Made by a program: the position numbers and the translations under genes. From contig NZ_OZ032153.1 of assembly GCF_964026535.1 (NCBI RefSeq), positions 372,001 through 436,000 on the forward strand: a stretch of DNA of 64,000 nucleotides, written 5' to 3'. The stretch is from Candidatus Tisiphia endosymbiont of Sialis lutaria. GTDB taxonomy: Bacteria > Pseudomonadota > Alphaproteobacteria > Rickettsiales > Rickettsiaceae. The notes under the pieces were generated by a model. That model ran no database searches and was not told where the DNA came from. It was given only the letters and a program-made list of their open reading frames with translations. Shown in pieces: positions 55,868 through 64,000 of the stretch. Within the stretch, counting starts at the first letter, position 1, and every line of letters starts with the position of its first letter.

Positions 55868-56177
55868 GTCATTGCGAGGAGGTCGCCAGACCACAACTGT
55901 TGAAAGTTAGAAGGTAAAGAGGGTTTTAGATAGGTTTTCTGTCATTGCGATACCACGTAGTGGTCGTGGCAATCCATCTTTGGTTACTTTTATGGATTGC
56001 TTCGTCGACCTGCGGCCTTTCTCGCAATGACGTTGACCACATACGACTTTTAAACTATTCGGTCTAAAACCTCTTCCTCTTCTAACTTTCAACAGTTGTG
56101 GTCGCCAGACCGACGAAGCAATCCACAAAAGTAACCAAAAATGGATTGCTTCGACCATTAAATGGTCTCGCAATGAC
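55868..56177. repeat. Family B repeat interrupted by an inverted-repeat element that contains another B
   Basis: The outer B halves are 55868-55892 and 56100-56177. The insert is 55893-56099 (207 bp) with ends ACAACTGTTGAAAGTTAG / CTAACTTTCAACAGTTGT. It is flanked by the 12-bp direct repeat GGTCGCCAGACC. A second family B copy sits in its centre (55941-56031). Confidence 0.85.
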
Positions 56178-56224
56178 AGCATGATGGGTGCTTATTCGGC
56201 ACTAATTCAGGTAAATTGACTATA

Positions 56225-56420
56225 AACAAAAGAGTTGTAATTTCCACGTTATAAATTGTCATCCCTGCTTAACTTAGTGTCACCCCTGCGAAAGCAGGGG
56301 TCTAGATTCCCGCCTACGCGGGAATAACAAATTTTGCGTTTAAAAATAGATGTTGTGACTCGGATATATTCAAATTTCCTTCGAACAACCTACTATTTAT
56401 AAGCTCTGCAAAAAACTTGA
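56225..56420. repeat. Family C hairpins and a family D copy, reverse orientation
   Basis: 56260-56330 holds two family C hairpins (CCCCTGCGAAAGCAGGGG; CCCGCCTACGCGGG). 56331-56421 is a family D copy read backwards from AATTTTGCGTTTAAA to CAAAAAACTTGAT. Family D is then broken by the 146-bp family E element and resumes at 56568 with TTATCGAGT. Confidence 0.7.
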
Positions 56421-56421
56421 T

Positions 56422-56567
56422 TAGACCTCTTGCATAACCCAAAGATAATTGAGGAATTTTTAAGAAAAACGAAGTCGAGTACCGCAGCGTACTGAGATTT
56501 ACGTGAGGAACGGAGACGAGTTTTGACAACAAAATTACCAATTAGATTAGGTTATGCAAGAGGTCTA
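56422..56567. mobile_element. Family E MITE, 146 bp
   Basis: The terminal inverted repeats are TAGACCTCTTGCATAACC. The copy at 59914-60059 has the same length in the opposite orientation. It sits inside a family D repeat and ends right at the tail of the extended lpxB frame. No transposase with matching ends is in the window. Confidence 0.85.
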
Positions 56568-57839
56568 TTATCGAGTTAAACACTCTGACTTGATAATATG
56601 GGCTGCCACATTTGAAGAACTATTAGAGTCAATTGATGAGAAGTTGGTGACGTCGTCGCTCAATGCTCGTCTATTACTTATAGGCATCGCTCCATCGTTC
56701 CTGCTACCCAATTCCCCTGAATTGACTATAGAACCTTGAAAGCCTAACTCCCTTAAGATTTCTTGGCTTTCTCTTAGTTGTTCATCTGCTTTTTTTTCAT
56801 CAACTAATAATGATGTAAGCCTTGCTGCTATATTTGATTTAGTACAGTTAAATTGAATTAATTCTGGTAAAATTTCCTTATTAGCAACAATATTAATCAA
56901 AGAAATGTAAGGTATTTTTATTAATAATTTTATTAGAAAAAAACTTACGATATTTAATTTATATGCAACAACCATTGGCGTATTACAAGCAGCAATTTCT
57001 AAAGTATTAGTACCAGATTTTGCTAAAGCAAGGTCAGAGGCAGCAAAAATCTTAAGCCGATCACTTGAGAACTGGTAATTGAATGTTGCATCTGATAAAA
57101 ACGCTTTAATTAAAGACTGATGACTAGGATCGACCAGGACAAATATCACTTGAATATTAGGAAACTGCTTTGCTAATAAATTAATTGCTTCTATAAAGAT
57201 AGGGGCATGCCTTATTATTTCACTTTTGCGGCTACCACAAGTGATGCATAATAATTTTGAATGAATAGGTATTTGTAATTCTTGCTTTAATTGTTGTTTA
57301 TCGTGATCATCATAAAAATACTGTTCTAATATTGGATGACCAATATACCGACAATCTAGCCCAACTTTTTGGAAATATGGCGGCTCAAATGGCAGCAAAG
57401 CTAACAAATAATCGTAAATTTTAGCGTATTTCATAGCTCGAGAAGGTTTGTATGCCCAGACTGATGGGGCAACAATGTGCATAATTTTTAAGTTAGGTCG
57501 TGCTTCTCGAACCTTCTTTACCACTCTATAAGTAAAGCCTGGTGAGTCTATAGTAATTAATAAATCTGGATTATGTTGAATAATATCGTCAATAGTTTGT
57601 TGAATTAACTTAGTGAGCCTAAAAATATGTGGTATAATTTCGACGAAGCCCATAAGATTTATTTGACTAATCGGGAAAAGGCTATGGTGCAATCCCGCTT
57701 GTTGCATCTTATCGCCGCCAATACCAACGAACTCTAATTGCATTTCCTCCAATTTATAGAGATTTTTTAGGCTTTGCATCAAACGACTTCCTATAAAATC
57801 TCCTGATATTTCGCCAGCAATTAGATAAATCTTAACCAT
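56568..57839 (-). CDS. lpxB: Lipid-A-disaccharide synthase with in-frame family A insertion
   Basis: This GT19 enzyme joins UDP-diacylglucosamine and lipid X in lipid A synthesis. The 423 residues start IYLIAGEISGDFIGSRLMQS. The catalytic blocks VAPSVWAYKPSRA and the C-terminal LAKSGTNTLEIAACNTPMVV are intact. Residues about 370-406 are encoded by an intact 107-bp family A repeat. They are followed by SSSNVAAHIIKSE, which looks like the native end. The last residues and the stop are also close to repeat sequence. It overlaps the eptA-like gene by eight bases. Confidence 0.93.
   Translation of the reverse strand: MVKIYLIAGEISGDFIGSRLMQSLKNLYKLEEMQLEFVGIGGDKMQQAGLHHSLFPISQINLMGFVEIIPHIFRLTKLIQQTIDDIIQHNPDLLITIDSPGFTYRVVKKVREARPNLKIMHIVAPSVWAYKPSRAMKYAKIYDYLLALLPFEPPYFQKVGLDCRYIGHPILEQYFYDDHDKQQLKQELQIPIHSKLLCITCGSRKSEIIRHAPIFIEAINLLAKQFPNIQVIFVLVDPSHQSLIKAFLSDATFNYQFSSDRLKIFAASDLALAKSGTNTLEIAACNTPMVVAYKLNIVSFFLIKLLIKIPYISLINIVANKEILPELIQFNCTKSNIAARLTSLLVDEKKADEQLRESQEILRELGFQGSIVNSGELGSRNDGAMPISNRRALSDDVTNFSSIDSNSSSNVAAHIIKSECLTR
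56624..56730. repeat. Family A repeat, 107 bp, inside the lpxB reading frame
   Basis: It begins TAGAGTCAATTGATGAGAAG and ends CCTGAATTGACTATA. On the minus strand it is open in the lpxB frame and adds about 36 residues near the C-terminus (VNSGELGSRNDGAMPISNRR and on). Confidence 0.92.
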
Positions 57840-59409
57840 TTGACTTCTTACTACATAGACTTAAGTTCTTTTCAATCACTGCCGAACGGATACCAACACA
57901 ATCAAGAATCGAATGAAATACATAGTCATGACTAATCTCAGTATCTAAATGACTGACTATAGAATTCACTAAGTCAGGATGTTTTTTTTTAAATTCATCT
58001 GATACCCAAACTAAGAAAGGCACAGTAGTTTGTTCTGGAATCATCGGACCACCGTGACCATAATAACCATGCTCGCCTAAAGATTCAGCGTGATCAGAAA
58101 CATACATTAAAATAGCGTTGCTATTTTTTAATAAATCTATCACGCTATATAAAAAAAAATCAGTATATAAAATAGTATTATCGTAATCATTAACTAACTG
58201 TATAGGATCACAAGTGCTTTGATCTACCATAGTAGTAGAATTACATTTAGGAGTAAATTTTTCGAATTCTTTAGGATATCTAGCAGAATATTTCCAATGA
58301 CTACCACTTGTATGAACAATTAAGACATCTTTAGTAGCAGAAGAATCTACAATATTTTTAATATAAGGTAACATTTTCTCATCATGATCCAGCCTTGTTA
58401 ATAGAACCGAACCACCAGGGAGCATACTAAACTTAGCCTGATCATAAATTGTATATGGGTCTTTACTTTTAAAATATTGCACCAAACTTTGAGTACCAAT
58501 CCAATTAGTATTAAAGTCAAGCATGGTAAAAATTGATAAAAAACTTGTATCTCCTGTAATTTTGTCTATATCCTTAGCAGGATGGCGGGACATAAGAGAT
58601 GGAACTGAGATACATGTATGATTAGATGAAGATTGTGCTTTAAATGAAAAAAGATTTTCAACAGTGCTTAAATATGGTGTAGTGTCCCTGGAATAACCAT
58701 TAATACCAAAATGATCAAATCGTGCCGATTCTCCTATAACAACTACAGCTACAATATTTTGATCAGATTGATCGATAAAAGAAAATTTTTCTCTTATATT
58801 CTCACGCATGCTGCTTTTGTTGTTACTATTGGATAAGTATAAATATGTATTATGTAGATATTGAATAGGAAAATAACTATTTAGCAACTTGAATTTCGGA
58901 GCAATAATATTATTAACAGAAATTAAAAGACAAATTGCTGATAGTAATTTTGTGACAAATAGTTTACTATCTAAAATAGAGAAGTGTTTCATTGTATAAA
59001 TACAGCTAAACAAACTAAAAATTAACCATACAATCAGCCTGATGCTGATTATTTCGTATAGTTCATTCAAGTCAGTGGAGAAAAAACTACCCATCATTTC
59101 TTTTGTAGGAGAAATTTTAAAGAAATATAGGTAATAACTAGCAATTGCCCCTGTTATAAATAAAAATATCGCTCCAATTATAAAAACAAGCCGATGGATA
59201 GTTAAACCAAAAAAAATGATAAAGCAAGTAAAGTAAATATATAAAAAGTCTTTACTCAACTCCAATATCGCTTTCAAAAAAGTTATCTTGTAGTAGCTGA
59301 ATTTGTAACAAGAAACTACTGAATTAAAAAATATGAAATAAATAAGGGCAAAAACTAAAGATAGTTTTATTAATTTACTATCTAGGTGTTTTTGAATTAG
59401 TTCTGACAT
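57832..59409 (-). CDS. Phosphoethanolamine transferase, EptA-like
   Basis: This sulfatase-fold enzyme probably decorates lipid A with phosphoethanolamine. The ATG at 59409 (MSELIQKHLDSK) is preferred over one three codons earlier. About five membrane helices lie in the first 170 residues. The periplasmic catalytic domain follows, with a metal ligand glutamate in VVIGESARFDHFG and the nucleophile threonine in SSNHTCISVPSLMS. SDHAESLGEHG is near the end. It is coupled to lpxB, which supports a lipid A role. Confidence 0.88.
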   Translation of the reverse strand: MSELIQKHLDSKLIKLSLVFALIYFIFFNSVVSCYKFSYYKITFLKAILELSKDFLYIYFTCFIIFFGLTIHRLVFIIGAIFLFITGAIASYYLYFFKISPTKEMMGSFFSTDLNELYEIISIRLIVWLIFSLFSCIYTMKHFSILDSKLFVTKLLSAICLLISVNNIIAPKFKLLNSYFPIQYLHNTYLYLSNSNNKSSMRENIREKFSFIDQSDQNIVAVVVIGESARFDHFGINGYSRDTTPYLSTVENLFSFKAQSSSNHTCISVPSLMSRHPAKDIDKITGDTSFLSIFTMLDFNTNWIGTQSLVQYFKSKDPYTIYDQAKFSMLPGGSVLLTRLDHDEKMLPYIKNIVDSSATKDVLIVHTSGSHWKYSARYPKEFEKFTPKCNSTTMVDQSTCDPIQLVNDYDNTILYTDFFLYSVIDLLKNSNAILMYVSDHAESLGEHGYYGHGGPMIPEQTTVPFLVWVSDEFKKKHPDLVNSIVSHLDTEISHDYVFHSILDCVGIRSAVIEKNLSLCSKKSNG

Positions 59410-59448
59410 AATAAACACGTACTTTGTATAAATTGTAATTTAGGTATC

Positions 59449-59916
59449 ATGATAATAGCAGTATTGCAAGAATTTTTTCAGCTTCTACAAGCTAATAGAC
59501 CAATTATTGCCATAGATTATGGAATACGGAAAACAGGCATCGCTATTTCAAATCAAGAACAGACTATTGCTATGCCACTAAAAACTATTTATGAAACGAT
59601 AGAAGAAAAAAAGATTAAGTCAATATTAGATTTAGTCGCAACTTATTCTATTTGTGGTATAGTCATAGGTTTGCCTATTAGTATGAATGGTAACTCTAGT
59701 GAGCAAACTATAATTGTATTAAAATTCAGTGCAACATTAAGTTCTGCAACAAATCTTCCTATATATCTACAAGATGAAAGGCTTACTTCCCTTGCTGCCA
59801 ATAACTTATTAAAATCGTTAGAAGTTAAAAGACGAGAACGTAACCAAAAAGATGACTCAATTGCAGCAAGTATGATTTTAGAGACTACTTTAGATTCTAT
59901 TAAGAAACTTCAATAG
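59449..59916 (+). CDS. ruvX: Holliday-junction resolvase-like protein RuvX/YqgF
   Basis: This RNase H-fold nuclease family acts in 16S rRNA 5'-end maturation or recombination. The core AIDYGIRKTGIAISN is at about 21-35, the middle block is GIVIGLPISMNG and the third is YLQDERLTSLAA. The C-terminal catalytic aspartate is in NQKDDSIAASMIL. The stop TAG (59914-59916) is the first three bases of a family E MITE. Confidence 0.92.
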   Translation: MIIAVLQEFFQLLQANRPIIAIDYGIRKTGIAISNQEQTIAMPLKTIYETIEEKKIKSILDLVATYSICGIVIGLPISMNGNSSEQTIIVLKFSATLSSATNLPIYLQDERLTSLAANNLLKSLEVKRRERNQKDDSIAASMILETTLDSIKKLQ

Positions 59917-60059
59917 ACCTCTTGCATAACCTAATCTAATTGGTAATTTTGTTGTCAAAACTCGTATCCGTTCCTCACGTACATCTTAGTACGCTGCGGT
60001 ACTCGACTTCGTTTTTCCTAAAAATTCCTCAATTATCTTTAGGTTATGCAAGAGGTCTA
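59914..60059. mobile_element. Family E MITE, 146 bp, at the ruvX stop codon
   Basis: The ends are TAGACCTCTTGCATAACC and its complement. The interior matches the copy at 56422 in opposite orientation. Its first bases provide the ruvX stop codon. Confidence 0.85.
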
Positions 60060-60063
60060 ATAG

Positions 60064-60304
60064 TATATTGATGAGAAGTTGGTACTAATGGAGTACATAT
60101 ACGTCATTGCGAGACCACGCAAGTAGGTTGTGGCAATCCATTTTAATCGTTTTTTGGATTGCTTCGTCGCTACTAAAGTAGCTCCTCGCAATGACGCTGA
60201 TGCTAAAATACTAATCGGATTTATACCGTTGCCAATTCAAGTTAATTCACTATAATAGGCGAGCATTGAGTGACGACGTCACCAACTTCTCATCAATTGA
60301 CTAT
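60064..60304. repeat. Composite of families A and B between ruvX and lysC
   Basis: A family A left part (TATTGATGAGAAGTTGG) is followed by a complete family B copy (60103-60195). Next is the recurring AATACTAATCGGATTTATA segment also found near 22052. A family A right part ends CTTCTCATCAATTGACTATA at about 60304. Confidence 0.7.
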
Positions 60305-60338
60305 ACATGGTCTTGCAATGACAAAAATCTACCTAAAA

Positions 60339-61559
60339 CTATTTATCTAGTTCAAATAGTTGATGCAAGCAACGTATAGTTTTTTCGGTATCAAGGTCTT
60401 TTATTAGCAGAGAAATTTTAATTTCTGAAATTTGTATCATTTTCACTGATATATTTTGTTTTTCCAGTTCAGTTAATACCATATCAAGAAAATTATGGTC
60501 ATTTTTAATGCCGTGACCAATAATCGATACTATAGAAATTTGGCTATCGATAATAAAATTATTTATCTGATTAGCATTCTTTAGATCATCTAGCAAATAC
60601 TGTAATTTATTTTTATCGGATAATTGGATAATAAAGCTATATTGTCGATATTCCTCGATATTTTCCATTAATTCTAGGTGAATATTATGGTTAGTGATCA
60701 GGTTGCATATCTTAGAAAAATTTAATTGAGTGGAATTTACTACTAATTTTAATAAATTTTTGTTGGAAGTAATGCCGGTAATTTTTTTATTTTCCATAAT
60801 TTTTTCTCTAGATGTTATTAGTGTACCACTATCTTCATGGTATAATGGTAGTGAGAACGACGATAAAACGCGTATGGGTACGTTATATCTAATAGCCGCT
60901 TCTAAGGAGCGTGGATGCAACACTTTCGCTCCACAAGATGCAAATTCCAGCATTTCCTCAAAACTAATCTGTGATAATTTCTTTGCTCCAGGAACAATTC
61001 GTGGATCAGCAGTAAAAACCCCTTCTACATCAGTGTATATATCACATCTATCAGCTTGCATAGCAGCTGCAATTAACGAGGCAGTAGTATCGGATCCTCC
61101 TCGACCAAGCGTTGCTAACCTATTATTATTACTGATACCCTGAAATCCAGCAACTACCGGGATGATGTCTTGTTTAATACATTCTGTTAATAAACTAGTA
61201 GAGATTTGCTCAACCAAAGCTTTGCTATAATTATCATTGGTTAAGATTGGTAATTGCCATGCTAGCACAGACCTTGCATCTATGCCTTGTTGTTGTAGCT
61301 CAAGGGCAAGTAAGGAGGCTGTTACCATCTCTCCACTACAAAGGGCAGCATCATATTCTGCCAGTTGTGAACTAGTCTTAAGACTAGAAACCTCATTGCA
61401 TAAAGTAACTAGTTGATTGGTAACACCAGCCATAGCTGAAACTACAATTATTACTTGATTACCATGCTGCTTTTCAAGCTTAATAATGGGAATAATTTCT
61501 TTTATTCTTGCAATGTTAGCAACAGAAGTTCCGCCAAATTTTTGAACTATTATGGACAT
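60339..61559 (-). CDS. lysC: Aspartate kinase
   Basis: It phosphorylates aspartate, the first step toward diaminopimelate for peptidoglycan. The 406 residues start [19 protein letters not shown]. The kinase domain includes [17 protein letters not shown] and [19 protein letters not shown]. Two ACT domains follow for feedback control. Obligate intracellular relatives keep this enzyme mainly for cell-wall synthesis (inference). Confidence 0.96.
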   Translation of the reverse strand: MSIIVQKFGGTSVANIARIKEIIPIIKLEKQHGNQVIIVVSAMAGVTNQLVTLCNEVSSLKTSSQLAEYDAALCSGEMVTASLLALELQQQGIDARSVLAWQLPILTNDNYSKALVEQISTSLLTECIKQDIIPVVAGFQGISNNNRLATLGRGGSDTTASLIAAAMQADRCDIYTDVEGVFTADPRIVPGAKKLSQISFEEMLEFASCGAKVLHPRSLEAAIRYNVPIRVLSSFSLPLYHEDSGTLITSREKIMENKKITGITSNKNLLKLVVNSTQLNFSKICNLITNHNIHLELMENIEEYRQYSFIIQLSDKNKLQYLLDDLKNANQINNFIIDSQISIVSIIGHGIKNDHNFLDMVLTELEKQNISVKMIQISEIKISLLIKDLDTEKTIRCLHQLFELDK

Positions 61560-61584
61560 AATATTGAAGAGATGTTGTTAAAAG

Positions 61585-61723
61585 GTCATTGCAAGAAGGC
61601 GTGAATCAAAGAAGTAATCTAACAAATATGGATTGCCACGACCACTATGTGGTCTCGCAATGACGTACGTTAAGAGATAAAAACAGTCATTGCGAGGAGG
61701 CGTAGCCAACGAAGCAACCCAAG
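61585..61723. repeat. Family B copy and half-copy between lysC and rpsU
   Basis: 61585-61664 is a nearly full copy (GTCATTGCAAGAAGGCGTGA to TCTCGCAATGAC). 61686-61723 is a left half (GTCATTGCGAGGAGGCGTAG). Confidence 0.7.
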
Positions 61724-61737
61724 AACATTAAGCTCGC

Positions 61738-61938
61738 TTAACCTTCCATCATTTGCTTACGAGCAACTTTTCTCTTCCTTCTTTCTGTTTCTTGATCCTT
61801 ACGGACACGTTTTACTGAAGGAGGTTCATAGAAACGAGACATTTTCATTGAACGAAAAACAAGCTCTCTTTGCATTTTTCTTTTCAAATTTTTAATTGCT
61901 TGCTCACCATTCCCAGCATGAACATTTACTAGTATCAC
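61738..61938 (-). CDS. rpsU: 30S ribosomal protein S21
   Basis: The 66 residues begin MILVNVHAGNGEQAIKNLKR and continue with the FRSMKMSRFYEPPS block and a basic tail. The protein helps initiation. It is divergent from the coq9 gene, the arrangement that gave that family its name in databases (rpsU-divergently transcribed). Confidence 0.97.
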   Translation of the reverse strand: MILVNVHAGNGEQAIKNLKRKMQRELVFRSMKMSRFYEPPSVKRVRKDQETERRKRKVARKQMMEG

Positions 61939-62045
61939 TTTTAATTACCCCCTTTTCGTGCAAATTAGATTGTTGAATGATATGAACATTATCTATATAC
62001 TAAATGTATATGTCAAGATATATGTCAATATTAAAAGATGCATTT

Positions 62046-62846
62046 ATGACTATTGAAGAGAAATATCATAGTTTAAAAGTACAATTTGTAAAAACTTTAG
62101 CAAAACTGCTAGTTTTTAACGAGTGGAATGATAAATTATTAGCAGATACGGAAACAGAATGTGGTTTTGTTAAAGGATATTGCCATATAATTTTTCCTGA
62201 GGGGATAAGGGAAATAGTTGATTTTTTTGAAAGCTGGCAAGACCAGAAAATGCTGGAGTTATTATCTCAGCAGGAAACTCCGATTAAAATAAGGGATAGA
62301 ATTGATTTAGCCTTAAAAATTAGAATAAAAGATGGTATAGCTAATCCTACTAACATTACACCTAATTCACAAACGTCATTGCGAGGAGATACTTTAGTAG
62401 CGACGAAGCAATCCAGAAAAGTGATTGAAAATGGATTGCTTCGTCGGCTTATGCCTCCTCGCAATGACACCAATTGGTCACAAATAGATGCTAATCAGGT
62501 TAGCTATATAGCTAAACTTGTACATTTGAGGAATCGTAGTTATTTTGCCGTACCATCAAACAGCATATTTGCAACAAAAACAGCCTTTCGTACTTGTGAC
62601 TTAATTTGGCGTTATGCAGGCGATAAGTCTATAGATTATAATTATTATACTAAGAGAGGTCTGTTACTCAGTGTTTATATAACTTCAATACTCTATTACA
62701 TTCAAGATGAGTCAGAAGATAATATAGATACTGATAAATATATTACTAAATCTTTATCCAATATCATAACTATATCCTCTAAATGTAAGAATATGTTAAA
62801 GCTACCAAACCCTGTCGATATACCAATTATTCGACTATTTTTATAA
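62046..62846 (+). CDS. COQ9-family ubiquinone biosynthesis protein with in-frame family B insertion
   Basis: COQ9 proteins bind isoprene lipids and assist a hydroxylase of ubiquinone synthesis. The N-terminal half (VKTLAKLLVFNEWNDKLL) and the C-terminal half (RTCDLIWRYAGDKSIDYNYY) carry the family pattern. They are separated by about 32 residues (TSLRGDTLVATKQSRKV and on) encoded by a 94-bp family B repeat. The frame stays open. ATG 62046 (MTIEEKYHSLK) is my preferred start; an in-frame ATG also exists at 62004. ileS follows 25 bases later. Confidence 0.88.
   Translation: MTIEEKYHSLKVQFVKTLAKLLVFNEWNDKLLADTETECGFVKGYCHIIFPEGIREIVDFFESWQDQKMLELLSQQETPIKIRDRIDLALKIRIKDGIANPTNITPNSQTSLRGDTLVATKQSRKVIENGLLRRLMPPRNDTNWSQIDANQVSYIAKLVHLRNRSYFAVPSNSIFATKTAFRTCDLIWRYAGDKSIDYNYYTKRGLLLSVYITSILYYIQDESEDNIDTDKYITKSLSNIITISSKCKNMLKLPNPVDIPIIRLFL
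62375..62468. repeat. Family B repeat, 94 bp, inside the coq9 reading frame
   Basis: It begins GTCATTGCGAGGAGATACTT and ends CCTCGCAATGAC, with inner arms GCAATCCA/TGGATTGC. With AC on both sides it adds 96 bases, which keeps the frame. Confidence 0.92.
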
Positions 62847-62871
62847 TATACTTTCTGTAATCGAGACTATA

Positions 62872-64000
62872 ATGACTAAAAAACACTACCCAGATATTCA
62901 ATCTAATGTTGATTTTCCAACAATTGAGAGAAAGATTTTAGCTTATTGGCAAAAGCATAATATTTTTCAAAGAACTATAGATGCTAGACTATCAGTAAAA
63001 AATGATAAGAATAACGAATTTATATTTTATGATGGTCCCCCTTTTGCCAATGGGCTCCCACATTATGGACATTTGCTAACTGGGTTCATCAAGGATGTTT
63101 ATGCACGTTATCAAACCAGTAGAGGCAAAAGAGTTGAGCGACGCTTTGGTTGGGATTGTCATGGACTACCTGCCGAGATGCAAGCAGAAAAGGAGTTGGG
63201 TATTTCTGGTAGAACTGCCATTATCAATTTTGGTATTGATAAATTTAACGAGCATTGTCAATCATCGGTGATGAAATATGCTGATCAGTGGCAGAAATAT
63301 GTTAATAGGCAAGCAAGATGGGTGGATTTTGACAATTCCTATAAAACTATGGATAAAGCCTTTATGGAATCTGTTTTGTGGGCTTTTAAAGAGTTATATA
63401 ATAAAGGGCTTCTTTATGAATCAATGAGGGTAATGCCTTATTCTTGGGCATGTGAAACGCCTTTATCCAATTTTGAAACTAGGCTAGACAACTCATATAG
63501 AGAGAGAACTGATAAGGCGGTTACGGTAAGTTTTGTACTTAATGAGAAATTGCCAGGTTCTGTGCAGTATAATGAGTATAGAATGCTGGCATGGACTACG
63601 ACGCCATGGACTTTGCCGGCTAATTTGGCATTAGCCATTGGAGCAAATATTGAATATGCTTTAGTGCCAAATGGTCAGGTTTGTTATATTTTGGCAAAAT
63701 TTGCTTTAGAAAAATATTACAAAGAATTAGGGCTTAGTGCTGACACAAATTATGATATAATTGAAGGTAAGTGCTTATTAAACATGAATCTTACTTACCA
63801 ACCATTATTCGATTATTTTTCCAATCATCCAGGTAGTTTCAAAGTACTTTCTGGAGATTTTGTCGTCGAAGGAGACGGTACCGGTATCGTACATATGGCT
63901 CCCGGTTTTGGTGAGGAAGATCAAATTCTTTGTCAATCGCAAGGAATAGAACTCGTTTGTCCTGTAGATAATGCTGGGAAATTTACCAAAGAAATTTATG
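62872..64000 (+). CDS. ileS: Isoleucyl-tRNA synthetase, 5' part (runs off the window)
   Basis: The frame starts ATG at 62872 (MTKKHYPDIQSNVDFPTIER) and is open to the window end, 376 codons. FYDGPPFANGLPHYGHLLTG contains the HIGH signature as HYGH. RFGWDCHGLPAE follows, then the start of the editing domain (MLAWTTTPWTLPANLALAIG). The KMSKS region lies beyond the window. Confidence 0.95.
   Translation, partial: MTKKHYPDIQSNVDFPTIERKILAYWQKHNIFQRTIDARLSVKNDKNNEFIFYDGPPFANGLPHYGHLLTGFIKDVYARYQTSRGKRVERRFGWDCHGLPAEMQAEKELGISGRTAIINFGIDKFNEHCQSSVMKYADQWQKYVNRQARWVDFDNSYKTMDKAFMESVLWAFKELYNKGLLYESMRVMPYSWACETPLSNFETRLDNSYRERTDKAVTVSFVLNEKLPGSVQYNEYRMLAWTTTPWTLPANLALAIGANIEYALVPNGQVCYILAKFALEKYYKELGLSADTNYDIIEGKCLLNMNLTYQPLFDYFSNHPGSFKVLSGDFVVEGDGTGIVHMAPGFGEEDQILCQSQGIELVCPVDNAGKFTKEIY

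Noticed and set aside
55907-56182. A 91-codon minus-strand frame
   Set aside because: It consists of family B repeats and the enclosed inverted-repeat element read as protein, with no start site or family.
56554-56739. Plus-strand 61-codon frame antisense to the lpxB end
   Set aside because: It runs through the family E and A repeats and is antisense to lpxB.
63438-63638. Minus-strand frame inside ileS
   Set aside because: It is antisense to the clear IleRS coding frame.

Overview
The window looks like a chromosome segment of a Rickettsiaceae bacterium (Rickettsia or a close relative such as 'Candidatus Megaira'). The DNA is AT-rich with A/T-ending codons. tuf lies directly upstream of the S10 ribosomal operon behind tRNA-Tyr and tRNA-Gly, as known from Rickettsia. 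The tmRNA is the circularly permuted alphaproteobacterial type with an ANDN...ALAA tag. rpsU is divergent from a COQ9 gene followed by ileS. LPS genes (kdsA, lpxB, eptA-like) point away from Orientia. The genus is inferred, not proven.

Layout. 1-8 kb: plsC, trpS, an IS256 copy, an IS1634-type element, a small XRE regulator, rph and grpE. 8-14 kb: a PD-(D/E)XK (Rpn-type) gene, a second IS256 copy inserted into the 5' end of a perM-like permease gene, hda, and an AAA-ATPase/nuclease. 14-24 kb: kdsA-secG-tpiA, ppiD, an M24 aminopeptidase, a double-HTH regulator facing two tiny overlapping membrane ORFs, a block of nested repeats, an ankyrin protein, a family 2 glycosyltransferase and rpsT. 24-40 kb: the complete alpha-spc-S10 ribosomal superoperon (rplQ back to rpsJ, with adk and secY), then tuf and two tRNAs, all on the minus strand. 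40-52 kb: rlmB, nfu, tRNA-Leu, tRNA-Arg, an IS5-type element, sspB, tmRNA, an LRR protein, a secreted SDR-like protein, a VanX-type dipeptidase, an IalB-family protein, an orphan antitoxin, a lytic transglycosylase and a methyltransferase without a start codon. 52-64 kb: a second Rpn gene inside a terminal-inverted-repeat element, lnt, fabI, lpxB-eptA, ruvX, lysC, rpsU, coq9 and the start of ileS.

The most unusual feature is a dense set of short palindromic repeats. The labels are mine. A: 107 bp, ends TATAGTCAATTG / GAATTGACTATA. B: about 90 bp, ends GTCATTGCGAGGAG. C: GTCATTCCCGCGTAGGCGGG type. D: about 100 bp, ACTCGATAATCAAG to TTTAAACGCAAAATT. E: 146 bp, ends TAGACCTCTTGCATAACC. F: about 50 bp, TGCCTGCGATAACTAATTAA hairpin. 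They sit inside one another, inside the ribosomal operon, and inside or at the ends of coding genes. Family A lies in-frame in lpxB and forms the C-terminus of lnt. Family B lies in-frame in coq9. Families A and E supply stop codons. This resembles the Rickettsia palindromic elements known inside protein genes.

Functionally the housekeeping genes cover translation (ribosome, EF-Tu, tRNAs, tmRNA, TrpRS, IleRS), envelope building (PlsC, KdsA, LpxB, EptA-like, Lnt, FabI, SecY/SecG) and protein quality control (GrpE, PpiD, SspB, tmRNA). The accessory genes (ankyrin, LRR, IalB-like, VanX-like) are candidates for host interaction or cell-wall salvage.
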